Assembly: GCA_010909165.1 (NCBI GenBank) | Contig: MU008171.1 | Span: 372,001-436,000, forward strand | Direction: 5' to 3' | Origin: Anthoceros angustus | Lineage: Eukaryota; Streptophyta; Anthocerotopsida; Anthocerotales; Anthocerotaceae | DNA: 64,000 nucleotides | Shown: positions 35,539-47,221 of the stretch, piece after piece | Layout: every line of letters begins with the position of its first letter | How positions within the stretch are numbered: position 1 is the first letter of the stretch | Made by a program: the position numbers and the translations under genes | Notes under the pieces: generated by a model | Databases searched by the model: none | What the model was told of the DNA's origin: nothing | Seen by the model: only the letters and a program-made list of their open reading frames with translations

Positions 35539-38500
35539 ATGACCATCCCCTTCGACGCTGGCTCCCCGCCTGCTGGCCGCAAGGATGGAGGCGCCCACCT
35601 CGCCATGACCCATTTCTACCAGACATTTGACGACATTTTCCAATCCGCCGCCGAGGACGACTCTCCGGACAACAACATGCTCCAACGGGGAGACCGCGGG
35701 ATGATCACCGTGGATTTGAACACGGGCGTGGGCCAGGGGGAGGACGAGGTGCTGCGGAAGGAGGAGGAGAAGGTGCAGGAGGAGGAGGAGGAGGAGGAGG
35801 AGGAGGAGGAGCACCGTAAGGAGAAGGATGTGGAGCTGGAGCTGGAGCCCGAGGTGGAGCTGGAACGCCATTTCTCCAAGCCGCAGCCCGTGTATGACAC
35901 CAGGATTGGAGCGGCTCTGCAGCGCAACATCGCTGCCTGGTTAGTAGCCAGTTGGGATGTCGTGGGGCAGCATTGCTTGCTGTCATGTCGTTGGGTGGCG
36001 GTGTTTTTCTTCTTGTGTTTGTGTGGTGATTGGGGAACGTTGTCGTTGCTGCTGGTTGTGATGGGATTGGGTGACATTGCCCGCCGGGCGGACTGTGGAA
36101 TTCAAATTTTTGGCTGCGAGCTTGGCTGATAGGGTGGCGGATTGCAGGTGCGAGGCCACTGGGCTTCCGACTAGCGTCACGGTGTACGTGGGGGACCGAG
36201 TTTTCAAGCTTCACAAGGTGTGCATGGGACGGTGTGTGTGTGTTGGTTGCAGTGTGGAAGAATTGGTGCGATGGCGGATGGGAAGGGTGATTGATTGCGG
36301 AAAGGGAGGGTGGGTTTGTGTTTGCAGTATCCTCTGGTGTCCAAGAGCGGGTTGCTGAAGCGGAAGCTGGCGGAATCGAAGGAGGTGCATCTGCCCGCAG
36401 ACTGCCCCGGGGGAAGCGACGTGGTGGAGCTGGCGCTGAACTTCTGCTATGGTTCCACCATCCTCATGGACCCGTCCAACGTCGCGGCGCTGAGGTGCGC
36501 GGCCGAGTTCCTGGAGATGACGCAGGAGTACGGGCGAGGGAACCTGTGCGAGCGCAGCGACGTCTACCTGACGCAGGTGGCGTTGCAGAGCTGGGAGGAC
36601 ACGGTGCTGGTGCTGCTGCAGTGCCACGCGCAGGCCCTGCTGCCCATGGCCGAGCAGCTGCGCATCGTCGCCCGCTGCGTCCGCGCGCTGGCCCACATGG
36701 CCACCCTGGAGCTCCTGGAGCCCGCGGAGCGGGAGAGGGAGCGGGAGCGGAGCAGCAGCAGGAGCGGCGGGAACCAGTTTTGGCGGGACTTCGGGGCCAG
36801 CAAGCGCATGGCCATGGCCGCCTCCTGCTGCTCCCGGGACTGGTGGGTGAAGGATCTGCTGTGCCTGCCCTGCGGGCTCTTCGAGCGCGTGGTGGGTGCA
36901 ATGCGGGAGCAGGGCATGGAGGAGCAGCACGTGACCCAGGTGGTGATCAAGTATGCCGAGAAGCACGTGTTCCAGGCCCTGGATCGGGAGATGGCGGAGG
37001 AGGCTGGGGCTGTGCCGCTCCTGAGGCGCGGGTTGGTGGAGGGGACTGTCAGGTTGTTGCCTCCTGTTGCTGCTGCTGCTGCTGCTGCGGAGGGTGGTGA
37101 CGGGTTTGGGGGTTTGGTGCCGGTGGGTTTTTCGTTTGCTCTGCTGCGCTGTGCATTGGCGTGTGAGGTGCACCCGGGGTGCCTGGCGCAGCTGGAGAGG
37201 GCGATTGCGGCTCAGCTGGAATGCGCTACCATCAATGACTACCTTCTGCCGTTCAAGGCTTCCGGGGCCTCCCAGCAGAGCAGTGTGGCTGCTGCTCGTG
37301 AGGTGAAGAGCATGCACCGCATTCTGGGTCTCTTCCTCTCCCGGTGGCAGCACCAGCACCAGCACCAGCACCAGCAGCACCAGATTCGGGTGATGCAGCA
37401 GCATGGAGCTGGGCAGAGGGCTATGATGAAGGTGGCCAAGGTTTGGGATCAGTACTTGGGGGAAGTCGGTGCCCATGCTGGGCTTACTCCTGGAAGGTTT
37501 CTGGAGCTGGCTGAGGTGATTCCTGGCTCTGCCCGCTCCAGCCATGATCTGCTGTACAAGGCCATCCATGTTTTTCTCAAGGTAGGCAGCTATGGTGATG
37601 CACTGGGTTCAGCTTGGTGGTGTCCGGGAGTGTGGGTTGGGGGCACTGGCTGGTCTGGGAGACTGTTTTGGATTTTGGTGGGCTGTAGAGATGCATTCGA
37701 TGATGCAGTGCATGTTGCATTGGATGATGCATTTGGTGGTGTTGGGTTTCTTCTGCGTTGTGATGGACAATGTGAGTGATGGGTGGAGGTGCGTGCATCG
37801 CACTCCTGCAGGCACATCCCAGGACGACAGAGGAGGAGAGGTCCAACATGTGCCGCATGCTCAACTGCCAGAGACTGTCCCAGGAGATGTGCTCCCACGC
37901 AGTGCAGAACGAGCTGATGCCGCTGCGGATGCTGGTGCAAGCCATGTTTCTGCAGCAGCTGCAGACGCGGAACACGCTGTGCGAGCATCTGCAGAGCGTG
38001 TCGGCGTCGGGGAGGATGGACAGCAGGGTGGTGGGGCTGGCCACGGCGTCCTTCCGCAAGAGCAACGTGGCGCAGCAACTGCAGCAGGCGATGCAGCAGG
38101 ATGCGCAGGAGGAGGAGGAGGATGCTGCCCATGCTGGTAACAATGCATCCATGACATCTCCGGGGCCTGCTCAGGAATGGAGGGTGTTGCCGCACCAGCA
38201 GGCGGCTCTGCTGAAGGCGGATTACGACGCCACGTACTCCAGGCTCCGGAATCTGGAGGAGGAGCTGGCCCGGATGCGGCACAACCTGGAGGCGGAGACG
38301 GGCAGCCAGTGCGGGCATGAATGGCCCGAGCATGGGCAGCAGCGGCAGGAAAGCAGCGAGACCCAGTGCAGGAGTAGTAGTGGTAGGGATTTGCAAGCCG
38401 GTGTTGGAAGGTCTGGTAGGATGTCCAAGAAGGAAGTACAAGGTCAGGGCGGAAATGGTAACGGTAATGGTAATGGTAATGGTAATGGCAATGGCAATGG

Positions 38501-38870
38501 AAATGGAAATGACAATGGCAATGGTAATGGTAGCAGCAGTGGGTGCCTGGGACACAGCGGCCTGGCTCTCAGCTTCTCCAGGACGCTCCACCGGCTAGGC
38601 CTCACAGGAGGAGGATCCTTCTGGAAATCCAGCAAGAGCAAGAAGAAGAGCAGCAACAGCAGCAGCAACAGCAACAGCAACAGGCCTGAGGTTAACAACA
38701 TTGCAGCAGCAGCGCCTTCTGCAGGATCTCCGGAGTGGGTTCCAACCTCGTCGTCCTCCATGTCCCAGCTGGGCGTGAGGAGCAGCTCGATGCGGTACTC
38801 CACCACATCCACTGCCGTTGGGGCTTCAACAGCAAGGCCTCGCAGCAGGCGCACCAACTCCATGGCTTGA
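35539..38870 (+). CDS. NPH3/RPT2-like (NRL) BTB-domain protein
   Basis: Four exons (35539-35939, 36148-36217, 36328-37581, 37812-38870) join in frame to about 927 residues. An acidic, Glu-rich leader (residues about 75-110) precedes a BTB/POZ domain that starts LPTSVTVYVGDRVFKLHK and continues YPLVSKSGLLKRKL. The NPH3 domain follows (WWVKDLLCLPCGLFERVV, AEVIPGSARSSHDLLYKAIHVFLKAHP, ERSNMCRMLNCQRLS). A coiled coil (LLKADYDATYSRLRNLEEEL) and a low-complexity tail end SRRTNSMA. NRL proteins are plasma-membrane-associated adaptors of CUL3 ubiquitin ligases in phototropin and auxin-transport signalling; the member is not identified. A Gly-Asn dipeptide run of about a dozen units is encoded at about 38450-38535. 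Confidence 0.92.
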
Positions 38871-40930
38871 TCGCCCACCCACCATTCACAGTTCTGTGCA
38901 GTACCACTCTCAGCTGGCTGGAGTATGTCTGTACAGTGGGCAGTTCTTGAGAGACTGAGGAAGTGGAGGCGGCGAGTAAGATCGAGAGAGCTTCTACACT
39001 TCTGATCGAAAATCGAGTGTAGGGCCTCTCTCACGCCGCTTCCACCCGTGGCAGTCACAGACCGACTGTCTTGCGTGCGTGACATCCAGGATTAATTATT
39101 CCCAGCAGCAAGTGCAGTATTCTGAGGGGACGATTCCATGCAGTGATGCGGTCATGTATGTATGTAAGGAAAGAGAATCTGACGGATCATCTGACGCCCG
39201 TGCCATGACAGACCTCCAGCAGAAGGCACTGACTGACTGTCCAGTGCTGGACCTGGATGCCTGCCGCTGCCACTTGCACATGGCTACAAGCCTGGCCGCC
39301 CACTGCCCAAGCAAACTGCTGAAATGCAATCAACATTGGCCTGGGATGCATTGCGTGTGTGCAGTGTGTGTGCCTTTTTATCAGGCAAGCCAGTGCCAGA
39401 AACAGCTTTTGTCTCTCTTACAGAGTCAGTTTTGCAGGCTGTGCATGTTGCAAGCAGTTGAACGCCAGTCTGCTGAGAAAAAGTAAAGCTTTTAAACGTC
39501 ACAGGGCTGGGCCACAGTCTGAGCCTCTGATGCCAGGCAGCAGCAGGCAGCGTGTTCGTATTGGTAAGTGGGCAGTCTGGGCTCCACTGCTGGCACCTGT
39601 TGTCTACAACACTCCAGTGTCTGTTTCTGTGGGGGAGACGATACGCTGCTTCATCCAAAATGCTGATGTGAGATGAGAGGAGGGTCGGACGCGGAACACA
39701 TCCCCAGAGAGACTGAGACCGCATTCCGTTGGTACAAATATTCACTGTTGCCTATCGGAAAGCATTCCATGCTCGTCTACCCATGTAAATCATTTGCCTT
39801 TTCGGGAACCTGCAAATCCAATCACCCACCTTTATATCTGCAAATATGATAAAATACATCTATCGTGCATGCCTGGGGACCTCAAGTTGCACAGACAAAA
39901 AGCTGTGCTTGTCAGGATGCCACGGCTGTGGTTCTTCCCAGGAATCCCATCCCAGCCTATCCCGTGATGGCATTTCATCCCACCCAGGGTTAGGGCTAGG
40001 GCTAGGGCTGAAAGCACTGGCAACAGGCAGGCTTCAATATCCTGACGTCCTTTGCGTTGCTGTGTGTTGATTGATCAGGTTAACCTTGCTCTAAAAGCGA
40101 TGGCAACACGCAGGCCCCAATTCCCTGCCGTCCTTTGCGTTCCTTTGTGTTGATTCATGAGGTTTAACAGTCCTCCAGGTTGATATGCTGTAACTGCTGC
40201 TGCTGCTGCTGCCACTATCCCATTCCGGATTGATTGGATGACGTGTGTCTCTCCCTTTTCTCACGTCAGCTCAACCGACTGTGTGTAATTTGTGCGCAAC
40301 TGTTTCCACACGAGTCGGGAAGTTGGAACTTGCGAGTCGTGTTCTGTGCATTTTCATTGGTTCAGCGGCCATCAAGATGATGCCCAAGGCAGACGAGCAG
40401 GCAGTGTAAAATGTAAATATGACAGTTCCCACCCAGATGCAGAGCCGCTACTGGTAGCGCGCTTGCTCCCCTTTCCCATCCTCCTGATCATGTCGGCTTT
40501 TCTCCCTCGAGCCTGTCAAATTTGTGAATTGCTCGGGTCCGGATTGGCCTTGTTTGGACCTATTACCTACTGGTCCAGCCCTACCGACCAGGGCTTTTTC
40601 CTTCCTCCTCCTTCTCGGATTCGATTGGATTCGAATGTGACCACGCATACATGGATCTCCCCACTCTTGAATCGATCCAACATGTGCACACCAATCTTGT
40701 CGCTCAAGATTCCACTTGCAAACACATCTCGTGTGATAAAATAACCTATCCAAAGTCATATGCTACGACAGTAGGTTGCTTTTGAATGCCTATATGATAA
40801 ATGTTATTAGTCATAAAATCCCATACATTTGAAGCTTAGTTCTTCATGGAGCATAGTATCAACTATGCTCTTCCTTACAATCTTGTTGTAAACAAGGTTC
40901 TATTACAAAGATAGTATGCATCCGTTGTAG
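38871..40930. other. Intergenic DNA
   Basis: No gene is recognised. An imperfect tandem duplication of about 80 bp (shared core cgtcctttgcgtt..tgtgttgatt) lies at about 40010-40165. A short telomere-like run (gggttagggctagggctaggg) lies at about 39988-40008, too short to be informative. A CTG run is at about 40195-40211. Confidence 0.4.
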
Positions 40931-40939
40931 TTAGATCTT

Positions 40940-42254
40940 GGGATGGTTGCGTGGGTGCGGAGGTGTGCCGAAGGAGGGCATGGCAAGGAGGTGCGCGCAG
41001 AGGGGACATGGAAGGGATTTAGGGGTGGGCGCTGTTGCATTGTGGGCGGTGCTGTGTTGGGGTCCAGGTGGGGGCAAGGTTGCAGGCCCTACACAGTGCG
41101 GGGCTCGGGGCGACGACCTTGCCGGTGTGTTTGGTGTCTGTCGGCCGGGTTATGGGTTCACTTGTGCTTTGGTGTTCCGTTGGTGCCCAGGGCTTGCTTT
41201 CAAGTGTGGGCTGGGATGTCCTCCGTGGGGCTTGCTTGCCAGGGTCAATTGCACTGCAGTGTTCTTTGTGGTTTGTATGGCATCCCAGTCCTCGGCTCCT
41301 TTGTGTTCTCAACGTGGAAACCTACAGTAAAGTTTGTGGACAGCAAATTAATTGCTTTGGAATGTCAGGTGAATGCCTTGGCGGCAAAGCTTTTGCAAAC
41401 CCTGGATGATAAGGTGAATGCCTTGGAGACCAAGATTTTGCAAACCCTGGGTGATAAAGGTGAATGCCTTGGAAACAAAGATTTTGTAGACTATGGGTGA
41501 TAAGGTGAATGCCTTGGAGACAAGGATTTTGCAGGACCTGGGTTGTAAGGATGTCGTTATTCAAAAATTATACTAGGATTTGGCTACGTTGGACGACTTT
41601 AATGATGACTTATTAGAACAGATGAATGAAAATGATGTTGTGATTCAGGGGTTGCAAGAGTCTATTGACTCGGCTACAGCAACTATTCAGTCCCTCGACG
41701 CTTCATGTGCTGACAAGGATCGGCTAATGAAGTCTTCTCTCGAAGACAACGCTCTGGGTTTGAAGAAGTCCTTCGCGCTTTCGCAGTAGGGAATTGCAGA
41801 TTTTGTCCAGTTGGAGATAAAAATTCAAGTCTTGGCGGTTTGGGAAAGTTTTTTGCAAGGTTATTGATTCAAAGCACTGGAGATTGATCAATTGATTGAT
41901 CAATTGCAAGGGCATCATAAACTTCGTAGATACGTCAAAGATTTATCATTTGGTTTTGCTAACCAAGTGAACAATCTCTGTATGAAGTTTTGGGAGCAAG
42001 TGGTGAAGAATGTGGCTTTCTCTCGGAAAATTGAAGACAAGGCAATAGATTTGGAACTGGCTTCACCTACCCATATGAAGAAACTTCTGGGTCACAAATC
42101 TATGGAGATCATGGTCCTTCCTTCTTCCACACAAGTTTTCTCTGAAGACTGGGCCCGTTGTGCTTTGAATTTACAAATCTCTGATCTTGGTTCTCATATT
42201 ATAGATTCGGGAGCTGCTGCTATGGAGTTTCTAGGTCGACCACTTTGCTTTTGA
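40940..42254 (+). pseudogene. Broken coiled-coil repeat ORFs of unknown origin
   Basis: A tandem repeat of about 51 bp, with four copies between about 41365 and 41560, encodes a 17-residue coiled-coil-like unit (KVNALETKILQTLGD). Stops and shifts separate it from two downstream frames: 41580-41789 (LDDFNDDLLEQMNENDVVIQG, Glu/Asp-rich helical) and 41892-42254 (helical, with NLCMKFWEQVVKNVAF). The unit resembles heptad-based linkers of phage-like, retroelement gag or LINE ORF1 proteins, but I do not recognise the family. The segment 40940-41330 is G/T-rich without a domain. Together these look like the remains of one longer gene or mobile-element ORF. Confidence 0.45.
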
Positions 42255-42619
42255 CTTTCCATTTCTTGAACGATCGGCTTAAGGTTTTGAAGGCAAGGAC
42301 TGCTTTGAGCTTGTACATCAACTAACCTTGTTGCAGTGACAAATGCAAATTAAGAAGCAGAAATTGCTTGCTTTTAAGGCTGGCAGTAACTTAGATCAAG
42401 TGGCCTTTTTTTCGTGGTGATCAGTTGGTTAGTTTGTATATATATCTATTTTGCTTTGAATACAATTGTACCATTTCTTGATTTATGCGTGTTTATGTTA
42501 ATATTTAGCCATGCTAATCTTTTCTATAATGTTCAATTGTTTTTTAATGTCCCAAAGAATAAAATTATTTTTCTAAAAGATAAAATTATTCTCTCCTACT
42601 CAGCGTAGCTGCACTTTGA

Positions 42620-42715
42620 GACTTTGAGACCGACAATTTGATTCCTACCCGATGTAGCTACACTTACCACTTTTTTTTTGATGTTTTGAAGAATCAAATT
42701 GTCGGTCTCAAAGTC
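42620..42715. repeat. Perfect 24-bp inverted repeat (hairpin)
   Basis: Arms 42620-42643 and 42692-42715 are exact reverse complements (core gaccgacaatttg / caaattgtcggtc), separated by 48 nt that include a T9 run. A short direct repeat (gtagctgcactt / gtagctacactt) lies at the left arm and in the loop. It could be a MITE fragment or a small-RNA hairpin. Confidence 0.85.
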
Positions 42716-42984
42716 TAAATTACTCTCCCATGTCCTAAGCAGAGCCACTTACCTGTGCGCTACAAGCTAGATGGACACATATTTATAAAAATGGCGCTGT
42801 CAAGCATCCTACGTTTATACGGTGCCTAAAGATAGTGGATGCCTTTGGTGCAAGTAGCTTAGACACACCATGGTGCCAGTTGTTAAATACATATTTCGTC
42901 CAGAGTGGACTACAATAGAATTCTTCTTCTTCTTCTTGTATTCCACCCTAATATACGGTGGATGAGACTATATATGTCTTTAAT

Positions 42985-43027
42985 AATTAAAATATTATAT
43001 TTATATAATATATAAATATAATATTTT
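42985..43027. repeat. AT-rich palindrome
   Basis: The sequence around aaaatattatatttata...tataaatataatatttt is self-complementary over about 17 bp per arm. It abuts the 3' end of the LINE relic. Confidence 0.7.
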
Positions 43028-44130
43028 AACAAAAACACGCCCTCCTTGGCCACTGAGAACATAACGTCCCGGATGGCGTCATGCGTAGAAATGCGCTGCC
43101 CGCCAGCGGGCCAGATGGGCCCAGGGTCATCAAGGGAAGCCCCAGAGCTAAGCTGCAAGCAGAGAGAGAATAGGCCAAAGGTTGGACCAAACCCAAGTAA
43201 AAACGCATCAGGCATCACGGTAGAAAAGGTTGCTGGTGTGATGCAGAACGCCTGGATACTAGGACGAGCCAGGAACGTGCTCCCTTCCCCTAGCAAGAGC
43301 GAAGCCAAGCACGGGTGGGCCTGGGAATGGAGGAGGCTCAGCTGCGCCTGCCCATAATGCTTCTCCAGGAGCGAAGACGGCGCAGCTTAGCCTGTCCATA
43401 ATGCTTCTCCAGGAGTGAGCTGCGCCTGCCCATAATGCTTCTCCAGGAGTGAGCTGCGCCTGCCCATAATGCTTCTCCAAGAGCGACTCTTGACGCCCTC
43501 GCATCCCAACCTCAGGGAGGGAGGAGAAAAGAGGCATGGCGGCCCTAGCCTCAGAGGAAAGAGATCCCCTAGCTGGCCTTAAGGACGCATGTAGGGGAAA
43601 TACCCCCTTCTCAACCCCCGAGATGAATGCCTCTAAAATGCGCGAGTACCGAATTAAGAATCGGGAGGTTAGGATGGGGACAGAGAGGGCCCAGCTCCTT
43701 AAAAAAGCCGCTGGCGCAGAGACGTCCGTAGTAAGTAGAACGGTGCCCCCAAAAGCGACAGGAAGGGAAGCCTGCCGCCTGGCCAGATCCTAGTGGTGCA
43801 CTGGAAAGTGCCCGGGCCAATCATGTCACCCAAACCCTGCAAAATCCGTCTCTCGAAGGCTCCTAGTTCGGGCAAGAAAGCCGGGGAAGGAGCAATCATA
43901 CGAAAGGGTACCCTAGCCGATGCGCAAAGCAGAAAGAGAAGATCCCACATGCCACCTGCGAGTCCCCCAGATGAGACAGGTCTTCAATATGTGCCAAATC
44001 TTCCCTCAGCGCCGCATCCTCGTACTCGCCCCACCGAGACCCGAAGCCCCTGTGCAAAAAGTAAATCCCCCCTGGGATACTGAAGAGGAGGCAGAGCACC
44101 TGAGACCATACCTTCCTACTAAGTAGGTAC
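43026..44130 (-). mobile_element. Second LINE relic (C-terminal part)
   Basis: Minus-strand fragments at 43899-44130, 43611-43950 and 42910-43308 share wording and order with the relic at 19.4-20.8 kb, for example STHDAIRDVMFSVAKEG here versus THVAIHDLMFAIARESG there. Stops and shifts are frequent. The reverse-transcriptase core is absent, so this is a strongly 5'-truncated copy, as is usual for LINEs. Confidence 0.65.
43341..43490. repeat. About 36-bp tandem repeat inside the LINE relic
   Basis: The phrase cataatgcttctccaggag recurs four times at intervals of about 36-50 bp. On the minus strand it would encode repeated GEALWAGAA-like units. The other LINE relic shows only one such unit (near 20140), so the array arose locally. 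Confidence 0.8.
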
Positions 44131-44667
44131 ATAATGATTATTTTATAGAAATTAAAAATATATTAGATACATAGGTATACATACGTATGTATGTGTATAT
44201 ATCTTGGGGTGCAGCATGCCAAGTGTGGAGGACGATCCAACACCGCAAAGACGGGCAACTGTCCTTTGAATGCCTCACAAACGGAACACCACAGGAAGGA
44301 AGGAAGAAAGGAAGACCAAGACGAAAGCGGAATCGGCCGTCTCGCGGCTTCGCCACGTGGGCGGCCCACTAGCAGCGATTTGTGTGTAGACTGGCGCACG
44401 CCACTCTTGTTTCACCTCGCCAAGCTTTCAACACGGCCAACACCTGCATCATCACAGCAGCAGCAAACAGGGAGACGCGTTTGAGACGCGTTTCATCGGC
44501 TTCTTCATTCTTCCTCTTCCTCCTCCTCCTCCTCCTTGCTGCTGGTGCCGTGTGAGTGTCAGTGCGAGTGCAAGCGCAATTGCGGGAACGCCATCGTCGT
44601 CGTCATCGCCATCGCCATCGCCGGCTTGCCGTTGCTATTCTGGATAGGATCGCCAAGATCGCGCTTT
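44131..44667. promoter_or_regulatory. Upstream region of the invertase gene
   Basis: No gene is seen. The last 150 bp are pyrimidine-rich (cttcctcttcctcctcctcc), as is common in plant 5' UTRs. Confidence 0.4.
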
Positions 44668-47221
44668 ATGAAGCTCGGGGCCGGGACAGCCACCGCCGGC
44701 CGCACCACACCAGGAGCAGCAGCAATTGCAACAGCGGGAGCAACAGGAGGAGGAAGAGGAGGAGGTCCGGGAGGACTGGCGTCACCCAAGGTGGTGGCGC
44801 TCCGACTCCTGCGCCTCTCGCATGCTTATGGCGTCCGCTCGCCCGGCCGCTTGCATCAAGAGGTCCCCGCTCTTCCAGCCTGCTGGCAGCAGCAGAGAAG
44901 CAGGAGCAAGGGCCGGAACAGAGGCCTGTATCCCTGCCTTGCAACAGGACGCCGCTCCCGCGCCTTCTCTTCTTTCCAACCGCGCTGCCTGAACAATGCG
45001 GTGGACCAGGCAACCTCTCCGCGCAATGAGGATGACCTGCTCCGCTCCGAGCTTCTCTTTGCGCAGGCCGGGGTGGCCACGCTCTCGGACGCGCAGGCCG
45101 AGCATGTCGTGAACGCCACATTGGTGCAGCTCTCGGAGCGGGAGAGGGATCGGGAGCGGGAGAGGAAGTGGGAGGGAAGCGCGGCCTCGCCGGATCTCAA
45201 GCTCGTGCCGGATCATGCCGAAAGCGAGCTGGAGAAGGAGGCCTGGGAGCTGCTGCGGGCTTCCGTTGTGTCCTACTGCGGCAGTCCCGTGGGAACCCTG
45301 GCGGCCTGTGATCCTAACGATGCAAGCCCGCTGAATTATGATCAGGTCTTCATCCGGGACTTTGTGCCGTCCGCCATCGCCTTTCTGCTCAAGGGGGAGC
45401 ATGACATTGTCAGGAACTTCATCCTCCATACACTCCAATTGCAGGTCAGCATGTCGCAAGCATGCTTGCTTCTGTCCTTCTCTTGCTTCTCGGTGTCAAT
45501 TTGCGTCCTTAGCTGAGTTGGTGAGGGATTTGTGGTGGAGCAGAGCTGGGAGAAGACGGTAGACTGCTACACTCCTGGCCAAGGCTTGATGCCAGCCAGT
45601 TTTAAGGTTCGGACTGTGCCTCTGGAGGGTGGCGATCCGGATGCCACCGAAGAAGTGTTGGATCCCGACTTCGGTGAGGCAGCCATCGGCAGAGTGGCAC
45701 CAGTCGACTCAGGTAGGTTTCTGTTTTGTCCTGTTCTTGCTTGCCATGCTGCCTTTGCTCAGCCTTGAGAGGCTTCTTCTTAGGTTGCGTCAAGCTGAGA
45801 ACATCATGCCTCCTGCATTTATCAGGTTTATGGTGGATTATCCTTCTTAGGGCTTATGGCAGGAGCACTGGAGATAAATCTTTGCAGGACCGGGTTGACG
45901 TCCAGACGGGCATTAAGATGATTCTCAAGCTCTGCTTAGCGGACGGATTTGACATGTTCCCTACTCTGCTGGTTACGGATGGATCCTGCATGATTGACAG
46001 GCGGATGGGCATTCACGGCCACCCTCTGGAGATTCAGGTACTCTTTCTTCGAGCCAAACTTCCTCCTGATGCTGCTCCATAATTCTATCCTAACTCTTTT
46101 CACTCACTGATCTGCTCTCTGATCATGTGCGAGCAGGCCCTATTTTATTCTGCCCTTCGCTGTGCACGTGAAATGCTTGTTCCTGAAGATGGTGCAATTG
46201 AGCTGATACGAGCTCTCAACAGTCGCCTCAGCGCCTTGTCATTTCACATCAGGGAGTACTACTGGGTGGACATGAGGAAACTGAATGAGATCTACCGATA
46301 CAAGACAGAGGAGTACTCCCACGATGCAGTGAACAAATTCAACATCTATCCAGAGCAGGTGTCTCCCTGGCTGGTGGAATGGATGCCTGAGCAAGGAGGA
46401 TACCTCATCGGCAACCTGCAGCCTGCCCACATGGATTTCCGAGTTTTCTCACTAGGAAACCTGTGGTCGATAGTTGGCTCTCTTGCAACCCAGGAGCAAG
46501 CAGAAGCCATACTTGACTTATTTGAAGCTAGGTGGACAGATTTTGTGGGCAACATGCCACTCAAGATCTGTTTCCCTGCTTTTGAGGGTGAAGAGTGGCG
46601 TATCATCACCGGCAGTGATCCCAAAAATACGTGAGTCTCCTGACAGAGCAGCCCTTGCTAAGTAGGTCATGTTTCATTATCTGCACACCTGCCTTACGTA
46701 TCGGATGTTGTTCTATTGCATACAGCCCTTGGTCCTACCACAACGGTGGCTCCTGGCCCACGCTCCTCTGGCAGGTAATTTCCAACCCATCAAACTACGC
46801 ATTTTTTATGTCTGCCGAAGAGGGTGTGTTTGCATACTGTGGTAACAACTGCAAGGTGGTGTACTTAGACAAATCTCATTGGGGTCTCCTGCTGCAGTTC
46901 ACGGTGGCCTGCATCAAAATGAACCGGCCGGAGCTTGCCCAAAGGGCTGTTGACGTTGCGGAGAAAAGGATCTCTAGAGATCGATGGCCTGAATATTACG
47001 ACACCCGAACTGCCAGGTTCATTGGGAAGCAGGCCCGGTTGTACCAAACTTGGAGCATTGCAGGCTATCTAGTCGCAAAGCTGTTGCTGGCTAACCCGCA
47101 AGCAGCTCAGATCCTTACTTGTGAGGAGGATATTGCCCTACTTGAAGCAACCACCTGCCTGCTGGAAGCGAATCCTCGAAAGAAGAGAGGCAAGAAGGTG
47201 CCCAAACCCGTCATCGTGTAA
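44668..47221 (+). CDS. Alkaline/neutral invertase (GH100)
   Basis: Six exons (44668-45444, 45544-45712, 45826-46037, 46137-46630, 46726-46774, 46898-47221) join in frame to about 674 residues. The enzyme hydrolyses sucrose to glucose and fructose. The ATG at 44668 is the first in frame. The roughly 160-residue N terminus is basic and Ala/Gly/Ser-rich, compatible with plastid or mitochondrial targeting, unlike the short cytosolic isoforms. The GH100 domain shows [88 protein letters not shown] and [16 protein letters not shown], ending [12 protein letters not shown]. Intron 5 (46775-46897) is 123 nt, lacks stops and stays in frame. A polyadenylation-like AATAAA lies at 47472. The gene converges on the UBA gene. 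Confidence 0.94.
46775..46897 (+). other. Exitron-like invertase intron 5
   Basis: It begins GTAATT and ends CTGCAG, as an ordinary intron would. It is 123 nt (41 codons), in frame with both neighbouring exons and free of stop codons. Retention would insert 41 residues between LLWQ and FTVAC of the GH100 domain. Confidence 0.6.

Noticed and set aside
36211-37569. 452-codon minus-strand frame
   Set aside because: Antisense shadow of the NPH3-like gene; composition is His/Leu/Pro low complexity.
38455-38530. Repeat array that could suggest CRISPR or a satellite
   Set aside because: It is an in-frame hexamer repeat coding Gly-Asn within a plant gene; there are no spacers.
39988-40009. Telomere-like gggttagggctaggg
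   Set aside because: Three imperfect units only, and not the plant TTTAGGG repeat.
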